NCBI GenBank assembly: GCA_902984215.1
Contig: CADWAF010000662.1
Location: forward strand, 1 to 49,318
Source of the DNA: Willaertia magna
Lineage: Eukaryota > Heterolobosea > Eutetramitea > Acrasida > Naegleriidae
Direction: 5' to 3'
DNA: 49,318 bases
The number at the start of each line of letters is the position of its first letter. Positions within the stretch are counted from its first letter, which is position 1. Below, piece by piece: positions 1 through 9,685 of this stretch. A program made the position numbers and the translations under genes. Below the pieces are notes generated by a model, which searched no databases, had not been told where the DNA came from, and saw only the letters and a program-made list of their open reading frames with translations.

Positions 1-1447
1 AATATATTAATAGAATGTTGTTTCTTTTTAGCTGAATAAAATAGTGTATCAATTATAGCATCAAAACTATGTAAGACTGGTTGTTCTGATCCATCAAATA
101 TAAATGTCACAAATGAATCATAAAATTTTATTTGAGAAGAAGAAATTCTAGTATTAAGTGAATCTAATGATATATATTGTTTTAACATATTATTTAAAAC
201 TTTAAGTATTTTAATTTTTAATTTTGAAATATACGATTTACTATAATTAAATATTAACGAAAGTAAAATATCTTTTAAGTAATGTCGTAGATGAATAAGA
301 ATAATCATTATATGATTTTTTGAAAATGAATTAAAATGAATAGATTTTTTATAAATAAATATTAATTCCATAATTGAACTTTTTTTTAAACCAGTTAATT
401 CTTTAATGTCATCGTGAGGTAAATTTAATATTTTTTTTGTAAAGTCTAATGAAAATGTTAATTTTTATTTAAATAAATAATTTATTTACCTTGACTTTCT
501 TCTATTTGTTGAATTTCTTCATCTGATTTTTCATTTTCTTCTTGATCATCCTTAGATTTTCTTTTTTTATTATTTTCTTTATTAGTCTTTTTCTTTGGTT
601 TCACATTTAAATTAGATCCTCTTTTACAATAATAATGAATAATATATCTCACTAAATGAAGTCCGCAACAAAACGATTTGTTAATAATTGTATTAGAATT
701 AGTAGAAGTTTTTTCTTTAATAAATAATAAATCACTTATTAATTTATTACACTTTAAACTATTAATATCTATATCTTTATTCTTATTAGATGATGGTAAA
801 TCAATAAATCCATTACAAATAGAACCCTCATTGTTGTTTAAAGTTTGACTATTTTGAATATTATTGTCACTTTCAAATATTCTTGAAATTACTTTGTCTC
901 CATTAGATTTTATATCATTTAAAACAGAATCTATAATTTCAATACATTTTTCTAATTCATAATGATCTGTTAAATGCTGTTTTTTACAAATGTTAAGTTG
1001 TCTGAATTTGCCAATATAAATTGTTGGAAGACTTTTAGTATATGATTTTTCACCACATACAAAACATTGTTTGCCTATTAAACTTATTGGTGAAAGAGTT
1101 GTTGTTGTTGTATTATTATTAGAATTAGTATTGACTGTTGGATTAATTATATTTGTTAAAGGAATAATTGGATGTAATTCATCTCCAGGATGTGTTCTTT
1201 CACCTTTACAAGATAAACAAGTACATCTTGGAACCGTTCCATTGTTTTTACAAAAATTGATATAACATTTTAAAATATGGTTTTCTAATAAAATAAAATG
1301 TACAGCACCATTACAGAAAGGACAATATGTATGATTTGATTGATAAATACTAGTAGGAGTCTTGTTTTGTTGTGTGGTAACTGTTGGTTGGTTATCTTGT
1401 GTTTGGAAAGATGAACATTGAGAAAAAGTTACCTAATGTTGCTGCAT
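1..1447 (-). pseudogene. DDE transposase, copy 1 (5' part, premature stop)
   Basis: Two exons are read leftward: 1447-490 and 445 to beyond the left edge. A 44-nt intron (446-489) has donor GTAAAT and acceptor TTAG. Exon 2 translates without a stop to the edge (about 148 residues). It contains a helix-turn-helix-like stretch (LTGLKKSSIMELI) and then FIFDGSEQP, the first catalytic-Asp block of DDE_Tnp_4/PIF-Harbinger transposases (Asp codon at 93-95), followed by FYSAKKKQHS, the usual next motif. Exon 1 is Cys-rich with a Lys-rich tail, probably DNA binding and nuclear import. Codon 5 is TAG (1433-1435) where copy 2 has CAG, and exon 1 has no later in-frame Met, so translation from the normal start should fail. 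The rest of the frame is open. Confidence 0.8.
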
Positions 1448-1545
1448 TTTTTATGTTCAAAAGTTTTTTTTAACGATTGAAAGTATTTTTTAGAACTTTC
1501 AACGATCAAGGGAAGACCCTCTCAGAGTAAAAAAAAATGAATTTT

Positions 1546-2668
1546 AATGAATTAAAATGAATAGATTTTTCATAAATAAATATTAATTCCATAATTGAAC
1601 TTTTTTTTAAACCAGTTAATTCTTTAATGTCATTGTGAGGCAAATTTAATATTTTTTTTGTAAAGTTTAATGAAAATGTTAATTTTTATTTAAATAAATA
1701 ATTTATTTACCTTGACTTTCTTCTATTTGTTGAATTTTTTCATCTGATTTTTTATTTTCTTCTTGATCATCCTTAGATTTTCTTTTTTTATTATTTTCTT
1801 TATTAGTCTTTTTCTTTGGTTTTACATTTAAATTAGATCCTCTTTTACAATAATAATGAATAATATATCTCACTAAATGAAGTCCGCAACAAAACGATTT
1901 GTTAATAATTGTATTAAAATTAGTAGAAGTTTTTTCTTTAATAAATAATAAATCACTTATTAATTTATTACACTTTAAACTATTAATATCTATATCTTTA
2001 TTCTTATTAGATGATGGTAAATCAATAAATCCATTACAAATAGAACCCTCATTGTTGTTTAAAGTTTGACTATTTTGAATATTATTGTCATTTTCAAATA
2101 TTCTTGAAATTACTTTGTCTCCATTAGATTTTATATCATTTAAAACAGAATCTATAATTTCAATACATTTTTCTAATTCATAATGATCTGTTAAATGTTG
2201 TTTTTTACAAATGTTAAGTTGTTTAAATTTGCCAATATAAATTGTTAGAAGACTTTTAGTATATGATTTTTCACCACATACAAAACATTGTTTGCCTATT
2301 AAACTTATTGGTGAAAGAGTTGTTGTTGTTGTATTATTATTAGAATTGGTATTGACTGTTGGATTAATTATATTTGTTAAAGGAATAATTGGATGTAATT
2401 CATCTTCGGGATGTGTTCTTTCATTTTTACAAGATAAACAAGTACATCTTGGAACTGTTCCATTGTTTTTACAAAAATTGATATAACATTTTAAAATATG
2501 GTTTTCTAATAAAACAAAATGTACAGCACCATTACAGAAAGGATAATATGTATGATTTGATTGGTAAATACTAGTAGGAGTCTTGTTTTGTTGTGTGGTA
2601 ACTGTTGGTTGGTTATCTTGTGTTTGGAAAGATGAACATTGAGAAAAAGTTACCTGATGTTGCTGCAT
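1546..2668 (-). pseudogene. DDE transposase, copy 2 (truncated, splice site lost)
   Basis: Exon 1 (2668-1711) is open for 321 codons, with Cys pairs (CTCLSCKNE, KQCFVCGEKS, FCCGLH) and a basic Lys-rich C-terminal tail. The donor seen in copy 1 is conserved, but the acceptor TTAG has become TTAA (change at 1667). The reading therefore ends two codons into the intron (stop at 1703). Homology to exon 2 stops near 1546, soon after the helix-turn-helix segment, so the DDE catalytic part is missing. Exon 1 alone could make a binding-only protein, but nothing shows that it does. No internal methionine occurs in exon 1, so the start at 2668 is unambiguous. Confidence 0.75.
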
Positions 2669-2750
2669 TTTTTATGTTCAAAAGTTTTTTTCAACAATTG
2701 AAAGTATTTTTTAGAACTTTCAACGATCAAGGGAAGACCCACCTCTCAGG

Positions 2751-3001
2751 GCATTTTTTGAAAAAAAAATATACTCGCTTATGGTTTTCAAAAAATGGGG
2801 TATACTCCTACCTTAATTAGAGGCAGGCAGTTTAGGCTTATGCAAGCGTGCGTTAACATTTAACGTAGTAGTAGTTGCTAAAATCAAAAAATAGACTTGT
2901 CTGTGCAAAATTAAGCTACACACATGTGAAAGAATAATAATTGAAATACTTTTAAGAGGGAATGTAGGTTAGTATTGTTGTTTTTAAATTATAGTATTTA
3001 T
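2751..3001. other. Spacer between transposon and hydrolase remnant
   Basis: No open frame or RNA signature recognised. It has slightly higher G+C than its surroundings (for example GGCAGGCAG near 2822). Confidence 0.4.
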
Positions 3002-3367
3002 TTATTCATCCTTTATTATTAAATTCCAAATAAAATCTCTCTTTTCTAAATTTTCTGCAATTCCCATAAATCCAACAATTGGATCACTATGATTAAAATC
3101 AGATAAGGCATAAAACTTAATTTTTTCACAACAATCATTATTCATACTGTCACTATCTTTACTTTCACAACTACAATTACTGTCACTATTATTACCACTA
3201 CAACCAATTACTTGTTTCAATTTCTCATTCATTATTTCAGATTGTAAAATTGGACATGTAATATCTGATTGGCCATGAACAATAATAGTTTTTGGCCAAT
3301 TATCTTTTAAAGAATTATTTACTTCTTCATGATTATTTTCATTATTAACCAAAAGTTCCTTAATCAT
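3002..3367 (-). pseudogene. Alpha/beta-hydrolase C-terminal remnant
   Basis: The frame encodes about 121 residues from the first ATG. It has the layout of the last third of an alpha/beta-hydrolase: a strand and turn TIIVHGQSDITCP carrying the usual catalytic Asp, a Cys/Ser/Asp-rich low-complexity insert, then DFNHSDP with the usual catalytic His. The nucleophile elbow (GxSxG) and the whole N-terminal core are missing. Only about 200 bases separate it from the divergent F-box gene, and no upstream exon in that space carries the core. It is most simply a truncated leftover beside the transposon. It could instead be a short expressed protein. The exact ester-hydrolase subfamily is not recognisable. 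Confidence 0.5.
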
Positions 3368-3563
3368 CAAACAATCACCCAACTACGGACCTTAATGGAC
3401 CTTTTCATTTGTCCTTTTGTAATAAAAGAAGGTTTTTAAACTCAAAATTTTTAGTACATTTGTAATTTTGTAACGAACTATTGAAATGTCTGGTATCGTA
3501 TTGTAAATATTTTTTCATCTTGTACCAAGGAAGATTAACCGTAAAGTAAATTTTTAAAAAAAA

Positions 3564-4868
3564 ATGTCATTAATGGAATTACCAACGGATTGTTTTAGAA
3601 TAATTTTATATTTTTGTGATAGTTTAACTATTGTAAATTTAAAACATTTAAATAAGAATTTATTTGAGTTTATTAATGAAATTAAAGATGAATTAAATAT
3701 TTTTTATTTAAAAGGTTATTTACATATTAATATAGATTTTTCAAAAATTTTTAATTTTAATTTTTTAAGAGGATTTAAAAAATTATTTTTAAATAAATTA
3801 AAGAATAAATTTTCATCTTTATTTATTGAAAATGAAATGCCTTTAGAATTTTGTAATTTTGTAAAGGATGACAATAGTTTACAATGTCAAATAGAAAAAC
3901 TTAAAAATAAAATTTATTCTAAATGTAAAAATGATTTACAAAAAGAAAATTTAAATAATTTTTTTGAATCTTTTAAACAATTATTAAAATTTAACGTTTC
4001 TAGATCTAAAAAAGTAGAAAATTATAATTTACAAAATTATGAATTTATATCTATAAATAGATTTAAAATTAATTTAGCTTTTAATAAAAGCTATAGTGAA
4101 TTAAATTTTAATCAAGTTAATTTCATTCATATTTTTTTAACAAATAAGAATGATTCTAAATATGGATGTAATTATTTAAATTGTTCTGAAAATGAAGAAG
4201 GTTCTTTATTTAATTTATTATTCAACAATAATAATTTACAAAAAACAGAAAATACAATTGAACAAGATTATTTTGATTTTTTTAATAATTTTTTTAATTG
4301 TGAAAATTTTTTGTTAATTATTAAATTTTATATTTTAAATGTATTACCTAGTTTATCATTACGTTATTTTTTAGATTACAATAAAGTTAATGAAGAATTT
4401 ATTTATAATTTAAAAAAGGAAAATGAAATTGCAATTCTTCCAACAAGTAATGTTAAAATACCTAAAAATTTAATAAATGGTGAGGAGATTGAGTGTATGA
4501 CAGTTGATTTGCCTAATTTTAAGAAAATTTATTATTATTTAGGTTGGGAATTATTTTCAATGGAAAAAAAGATAAATTTAATAAATAAATTATTAAACAA
4601 TATGAATGCTTTGTATGAATTAAATTGTGAAGAGATGGTAGCAATTAAAGAATTGGGGAATTTAGTTTTTGAAAGAGGTTTTTCAATGGAAGATGACAAG
4701 AGGATTATTGTAAAATATTTTGTAAGAACAGCCAGTGCATTAATTTGGAAAAAGTTAATTATTCCATTCAGATGGTCATTAAACGATGATTTTAAAGAAC
4801 TTGGTTATGTAATTGGATTGAAAACTGTGGATCAGATATATTTGTCTAGAACTAAAAAAGAAATGTAA
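3564..4868 (+). CDS. F-box protein
   Basis: A 434-residue protein. Residues about 4-40 (MELPTDCFRIILYFCD followed by LTIVNLKHLNKNL) fit the F-box, the helical motif that binds Skp1 and makes the protein the substrate-receptor subunit of an SCF ubiquitin ligase. The remainder is rich in Asn, Phe and Lys and shows no repeat such as leucine-rich repeats, WD or kelch that would reveal the substrate. It ends with a short segment (RWSLNDDFKELGYVIGL) without known motifs. The start is the first ATG after an A-rich leader. The gene is single-exon and ends about 215 bases before a decayed copy of a small stress-type gene. The F-box call is fairly secure; the substrate is unknown. Confidence 0.7.
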   Translation: MSLMELPTDCFRIILYFCDSLTIVNLKHLNKNLFEFINEIKDELNIFYLKGYLHINIDFSKIFNFNFLRGFKKLFLNKLKNKFSSLFIENEMPLEFCNFVKDDNSLQCQIEKLKNKIYSKCKNDLQKENLNNFFESFKQLLKFNVSRSKKVENYNLQNYEFISINRFKINLAFNKSYSELNFNQVNFIHIFLTNKNDSKYGCNYLNCSENEEGSLFNLLFNNNNLQKTENTIEQDYFDFFNNFFNCENFLLIIKFYILNVLPSLSLRYFLDYNKVNEEFIYNLKKENEIAILPTSNVKIPKNLINGEEIECMTVDLPNFKKIYYYLGWELFSMEKKINLINKLLNNMNALYELNCEEMVAIKELGNLVFERGFSMEDDKRIIVKYFVRTASALIWKKLIIPFRWSLNDDFKELGYVIGLKTVDQIYLSRTKKEM

Positions 4869-5084
4869 AGTTACAGTGTTTTTGTGTACCACAAGTAAAT
4901 AATTTATAATTAGCAGTTTGTAAAACAAGTACCTTTAGCTCTTTAAGGTTAAAGTTTACAAAAATGGTATAAGTATAAACTAATTATATTATATTATTAA
5001 TACCACTGGATTTGCAGACTGTTTTAGGCACAAGGAATCTGTAATTATTTCAGCAAACAATCAAAAAAAACAAATTACAACAAA

Positions 5085-5340
5085 ATGGACAACAGAAATT
5101 CATTACAAAAAGGATATGATGATGAAAGATCAATTGAAAACAAGAAAAGATGCAATCAGTGAAAGTGTTGACAATAGTGATCAAAAATCTGGAACTGCAG
5201 AAAAAGTATCTGATGCATTGGTCAGACCAAAAGAAGATGTAAAAGAACAGTCTTGGACTGAAAGTATTAAAAACACTGGAATTGATGCAATGAATGCAAT
5301 AAGTGATACTTTAGGTCGGTCAAACAGTGATAAAAAGTAA
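5085..5340 (+). pseudogene. Small hydrophilic stress-type protein, copy A (decayed)
   Basis: This is the third member of a family with intact copies at 36421-36678 and 38348-38605. Compared with them it lacks two A bases near 5120, so the normal start at 5085 runs into a stop after about 27 codons. The correct frame is restored only if translation begins at an ATG at 5116, giving 74 residues without the conserved N-terminus. Its promoter also lost about 8 bases that hold the TATA box of copy C (near 5027). Upstream sequence (4928-5084) is closer to copy C than to copy B, so it probably derives from a copy C-like parent. Probably dead or severely reduced. Confidence 0.75.
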
Positions 5341-5414
5341 TAAAGTAAATTAAATAAAGTTTTGTTCAATTCAATATAATCATCTATTTTTTAATAATAC
5401 AATAATTTACATAA

Positions 5415-8311
5415 TTATTGAGTAAATATATTTGAAAAGATATTTAAAATGTCTTCAATTGATTTTTGTTCGAAATTAGTGTTATATATTTGACAAAGTA
5501 CTTGGTGAGTGTTAATTTTCGCCTCCTCACTTAATTTCACTTTCTTTTTACTAGGTTCTTGTAAAACTTCTTCAACTCCATTATTTTCCATTATCTCAGT
5601 AATTTCTTTAGCTTTTTTGTGAGCCACCTCAATAACTTCTTGAGGGAACTGAGCTAATTCTGCTACATGAACACCAAAACTATTGTCAACAACTGAATCA
5701 TCTTGAATCTTATATGTCATTATACACTTTTTGTCTTTGATACTAATTAAAATAAATTATAATACTGTTTAAAAATTACTTACACAGATTGCATACAATA
5801 ATTGTGAATTTGGCTGTGTTGTTCTACTAAAACTCTAAGTTCATGGAAATGTGTGGCAAATAATGTAAATGAATGTTTCTGTTCCATAATATGTTCAATT
5901 ATTGAATAAGCTAAACCAAAACCATCATAGGTAGAGGTACCACGACCTAATTCATCAACAATAATTAGTGAATGGCGTGTAGCTGTAGCTAATATTGAAG
6001 AAGTTTCTAACATTTCTGACATGAATGTACTTATTCCTCTTAATTGAGAATCAGAGGCACCAATTCTAGCTAGAATTGCATCTCTCACTGTTACAACACT
6101 CCCTTCTTCACAAGGAATGTAACAACCAATTTGTGCCATTAAAATATTAAGAGCTACTTGACGAATATAAGTAGATTTACCACCCATATTCGGTCCAGTT
6201 ATTAACAAAAATTGATTGCTTGCTCTATTCAAAACACAATCATTCTCTTGAAATTGTACAGCATCTTGAGTTTCAACACAAGGGTGTCTACATTTCTTTA
6301 GTATTATTTCTTCTTCTTCATCTTGCATTGGCTTAATAATAGGTCTTACATATGGTATTTTTGCATTTACAGCTACATTTGCGAATGATGCAAAAATATC
6401 TAACTGAGACAAGGTATCTCTGAGTTCAGAAAAAAGTGGTTCAAATGAAGCAGCAGCACTTTGTATTTGACTCATTACAGTGGCTGCTTTAGCCTCATAT
6501 TGACTAGTTACATCAACGTATTCTTCACTTAGTTTCTTTAAGGTTTTTGTTATAAAACGAACAATACCTTGTCTTCCCCCTGCTAATTCCGTATATTCCT
6601 TATTGGATGTAACTAATTTGGAGTGTTTGGAAGGAAGAATAAAGCAAGAACCAGTTATTGTGTCATCTCTTGACAAAACTCCCTCTTCTAACTCTAAATC
6701 ACCTTCAATTCTTTCGGTCTCCTCATCTAATTGTCTCAATAAATCTTCCATTGATAGTTTAATTTGTTGTAGCTCTGTATCTAATTCTGGGTTTATTCTA
6801 AACTCATTTTTCTCAGTTCCTGGCATATCCAAACCTGCAGTTACAAGCTCAGAAAATTGATTCAAATCTTCAATTGTTTTTGAAAAATGTTCAATAAAAC
6901 TTTGATATACTGCAGAGAATGCCTTTTCATATTGACAATTAGCCATTAATTCTTTGATAGTTTCGACAGTTTTGCTGCAAGTATACAATCTGAATAAATC
7001 TTCGCAAGTAGCTTTCTTTCTTTGTAATTTATTACACAATCTATCTAAGTCTGGTATTAATTTTAAACGATCCAGGAGACTTTCTCTAAATTCATAATCA
7101 TTAACCATAATTTCAACCATATCCAATCTTTGCTCAATCTCATCAACATCCAATAGAGGTTGTCTAATCCATTCCCTCAATTTTCTTGAACCTGTTTTTG
7201 TAACACACTTATTTAGTAAACCATATAAACTGTCAGATTTAATTCTATCATTTGGATTTGGTAAAATATTAAGTGCTAAAACGCAAGCACTATCTAACTT
7301 CATTTTTGTATTTATTCTAAAAGAAATAGTTCTATAATAACTATGGTTATTAAAATCAGAAAGTAAATCTAAATAATCAATTAAACATTGAGTTGCTCCT
7401 CTTATAATATCTTCCTTAAATTCAACATTTACAATTTCACCAGGAACTAATGTTCTCATGGAAGAATCAATATCCTTCTCAACATAATGACTTTTCTTTC
7501 TTTCTGTCAATAAAATACCACTTCTACTTATTACATCCCTAATCTTTAAACTGTCTGGAGAGTTATCCAAATGAATTAACACTTCTCTTGCTTCTATTTG
7601 AATTAAAGCAGCATCTAAGTTTGCAAATTGATCTGAATCAGTAAATGAACAAAATCCAATTGTTCTCAAAGTTGTGTCGCAATAAACCAAACCAACTAAT
7701 CTTTCATCTTTTGTTTTTTTAATTGAAACTGAGGCAACAACAGATGTCATAATATCCGTTGATAAGAAAATATCTTCAAAAGCTTGAATATTTCCAGGTG
7801 AACCGGATTGAACACATTCATAATTAGTTCCCTTCTTTTCCCAAACTTCAACTCTGACTTTCTTATCCATTAGCAAGCCTTTAGAGTATTGTACATATAA
7901 TGAAGGTTTAATAGTAAGATAAGGAATTCCTTTAAATTTTCTTTGACCATCACCAAAATAGTCAAAATTACCATTACATTTAAAGGTATTACATTTAAAA
8001 TAATGTTTATCTATGAAGAGCGCATCTTTTCCGTGAACACTGTAAAAGATGTCTTCTTCTGTATTGTCTTTGTTTTTGGTTTTAGATTTATTGCCACTTC
8101 CTTTTCTTTTAATGAAAATAATGGTATCGGTAGGTTTTTTCTTTTCTTGTTCTAAAAAGAATTTAATAAATTTTTCGTCTTCGTTTACAGTTTGTTGTTC
8201 AATAGTTGACGATGCGTCTATTGTTTCTTCTTCATCTTCTCCCTTTTTGCTCTTGGTCTTTTTTGGCACACTTTTCTTTGTTGATGCGGCTGCCTTCTTT
8301 CTTGGTGGCAT
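5415..8311 (-). CDS. MSH2: DNA mismatch repair ATPase MSH2
   Basis: MutS-homologue subunit that pairs with MSH6 or MSH3 to bind mismatches and loops in nuclear DNA. Two exons: 8311-5784 and 5742-5415, with a 41-nt phase-2 intron (donor GTAAGT, acceptor TTAG); about 951 residues. Domain order matches MSH2: N-terminal mismatch-binding-like domain with FYSVHGKDA, connector, lever and clamp helices, then the ATPase with Walker A TGPNMGGKST (about residue 703), the TFMSEMLE segment, Walker B VDELGRGTSTYDG (about 788) and FATHFHEL. The second exon continues with SFGVHVAELAQFP and a C-terminal dimerisation helix. The joined region across the splice has the family's usual length. I chose the start at MPPRKKAAAS because the Lys-rich tail begins there; an in-frame ATG lies 18 codons upstream. 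The Lys/Ala-rich N-terminal extension is unusual for MSH2. Confidence 0.95.
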
Positions 8312-8508
8312 TTTTTTGTTTGTTCCAGCGCATTCTTGAATGTTAAACAAAGGCCTTAGTTTCAAACTAAGGAATTTTTAGGGCGAATTGTTGTTCTCAA
8401 AATTACATTTTATTTCACAAGTTTACATTACATAGTCACATTATTTATGTTGTTTTTTGTATTTACAAACCACACACTATGTTTACAGGATTTTACATAC
8501 ATTGTAAT

Positions 8509-9396
8509 TTAAAGGGTGTTTGTGACAGCTAAAACTTGATTCTTTGCTTCAACAAAGTTGTTAGCAAGAATTAAAGTATCAGCAAGAGTGAGTCTAGCTA
8601 ATGCATCATTTAAAACTCTAACATCAGTACTTAATAAACAACTTTGTAAAAATGTTAAAATAAATCTTATAAGACGCAAAGCAGCTTGTAAATAGAAACG
8701 AATCAATACTGTTGAAGCATTAGGTACATTTGTAGGGAAAGTACCACCTGAAGGAGTTGATACGTCAACAGGAATATAAGGTGCAGGAGCTCCATTACTT
8801 CTTGCAACACATGCATTGGAATAAATTCTACCATCTCCAGCCAATACAGGTGAATAGTCTAAGGTACAAATAGTTGGAAGTGGGGCAGTACCATTACCAA
8901 ATTCATTGATTGGCACACCTAAAATTCTTTCAAATTCAGTAAAACCAACACTAAGTGCACCATTAGTTTCAACGAATAAGGGGAAGTTTGCACCTGGTGT
9001 TAAACCTCTCAAGACAAATTGTAAATAATGTTGAACCCACCATTTGAGACATCTTAAAATATCCAAACAATTAGTAAGGGGAATATTTGTCAATGAAGTC
9101 AATTGACGAGGGAGTAGTAAGCAAGAGAAAATGACAGATGGAACAGGATAGATATCAGGACCAAATGTACCAGTTGGAATAGGAATTAAACTGATTGTTG
9201 GATTTCTAGGTACAGTTGGGGAAGGCAATGGACGAGTTCTTGTTGGTCTTGGTGAAGGTTTTGTACAATTTTTATAATAATGACAACCACAATTATATTT
9301 ACAAGGTTTAGTGCCTGTAGCAACAACCCCTTGCAAAACGTAACAGATAATAGAGCATGCTAAAAGTAAGGTAATAATTAATTTTGTTGAATTCAT
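8509..9396 (-). CDS. Secreted Pro-rich protein with degenerate Kazal-like motif
   Basis: A 295-residue protein starting with a clear signal peptide (KLIITLLLACSIICYVLQG). A Cys-rich stretch (CKYNCGCHYYKNC) and a Pro/Arg/Thr-rich linker (about residues 45-80) follow. At about 180-200, CTLDYSPVLAGDGRIYSNAC resembles the core of a Kazal serine-protease inhibitor domain (normally C...Y.PVCG.DG.TY.N.C), but the VCG cysteine is replaced by VLAG, so one disulphide is missing. The rest is helical and hydrophobic (LIRFYLQAALRLIRFILTFL). It probably acts in the secretory path or at the cell surface. Inhibitor activity is doubtful given the lost cysteine. A TATA-like box lies about 65-75 bases upstream. 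Confidence 0.6.
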   Translation of the reverse strand: MNSTKLIITLLLACSIICYVLQGVVATGTKPCKYNCGCHYYKNCTKPSPRPTRTRPLPSPTVPRNPTISLIPIPTGTFGPDIYPVPSVIFSCLLLPRQLTSLTNIPLTNCLDILRCLKWWVQHYLQFVLRGLTPGANFPLFVETNGALSVGFTEFERILGVPINEFGNGTAPLPTICTLDYSPVLAGDGRIYSNACVARSNGAPAPYIPVDVSTPSGGTFPTNVPNASTVLIRFYLQAALRLIRFILTFLQSCLLSTDVRVLNDALARLTLADTLILANNFVEAKNQVLAVTNTL

Positions 9397-9458
9397 CTTG
9401 TTATTACTTTTTTTTGTTTTTTGTTGTTGTTTTGTAAGATATTCGCAGGAAATGTTGG

Positions 9459-9466
9459 CTTTTATA
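9459..9466 (-). promoter_or_regulatory. TATA-like box upstream of the secreted Kazal-like gene
   Basis: On the minus strand this reads TATAAAAG within GGACTATAAAAGCC, in a comparatively G+C-rich patch about 65 bases before the start codon at 9396. Similar TATAAAAGG boxes precede the small stress-type genes in this window. Confidence 0.4.
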
Positions 9467-9685
9467 GTCCTATAAGTACTTTAAATAATTGTTGTTAAAT
9501 ACTAATCTTGGTAACTGTGAAAATTTAAAACAATTGACCTCAATGAAGTAAGTATTTAATTATCCAACAGTAGAAAGGTAGTCCTACTGAATAAGGAAGA
9601 TTGGTTTTTTCATCTCTGGTCATTATTGACTTTCTTAACCGTATTGTGGTAACTCCTAATTTGATTCCAGCTGTAGTTGACATTA
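9467..9685. other. Intergenic spacer
   Basis: Divergent spacer between the secreted-protein gene and the next rightward gene. No open frame, tRNA or repeat is recognised. Confidence 0.3.

Larger units (their letters stand above)
1..2750 (-). mobile_element. PIF/Harbinger-like DDE transposon, two abutting copies
   Basis: Positions about 325-1527 and 1546-2750 are near-identical, with a constant offset of 1221 bases and no net indel across the coding part. Both read leftward and encode the same two-exon transposase. The outer (right) end of both copies shares AACGATCAAGGGAAGACCC followed by CTCTCAG, after which they diverge, so this may be the element terminus. Copy 1 runs off the left edge. 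Copy 2 stops inside its second exon exactly where copy 1 begins, so copy 1 probably inserted into copy 2, or the pair arose by tandem duplication. The other end lies outside the window, so terminal inverted repeats and the target-site duplication cannot be checked. Confidence 0.75.

Noticed and set aside
1071..1265. Small + strand open frames at 1071-1265 and 2292-2486
   Set aside because: They mirror the transposase exon on the other strand; a repeat of the same antisense frame in both copies.
5181..5369. Open frames antisense to the stress-type genes (also 36395-36580)
   Set aside because: Recurs only because the gene family recurs; no independent support.
6603..8339. Several open frames on the + strand inside MSH2
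   Set aside because: Antisense shadows of a clear MSH2; no family match.
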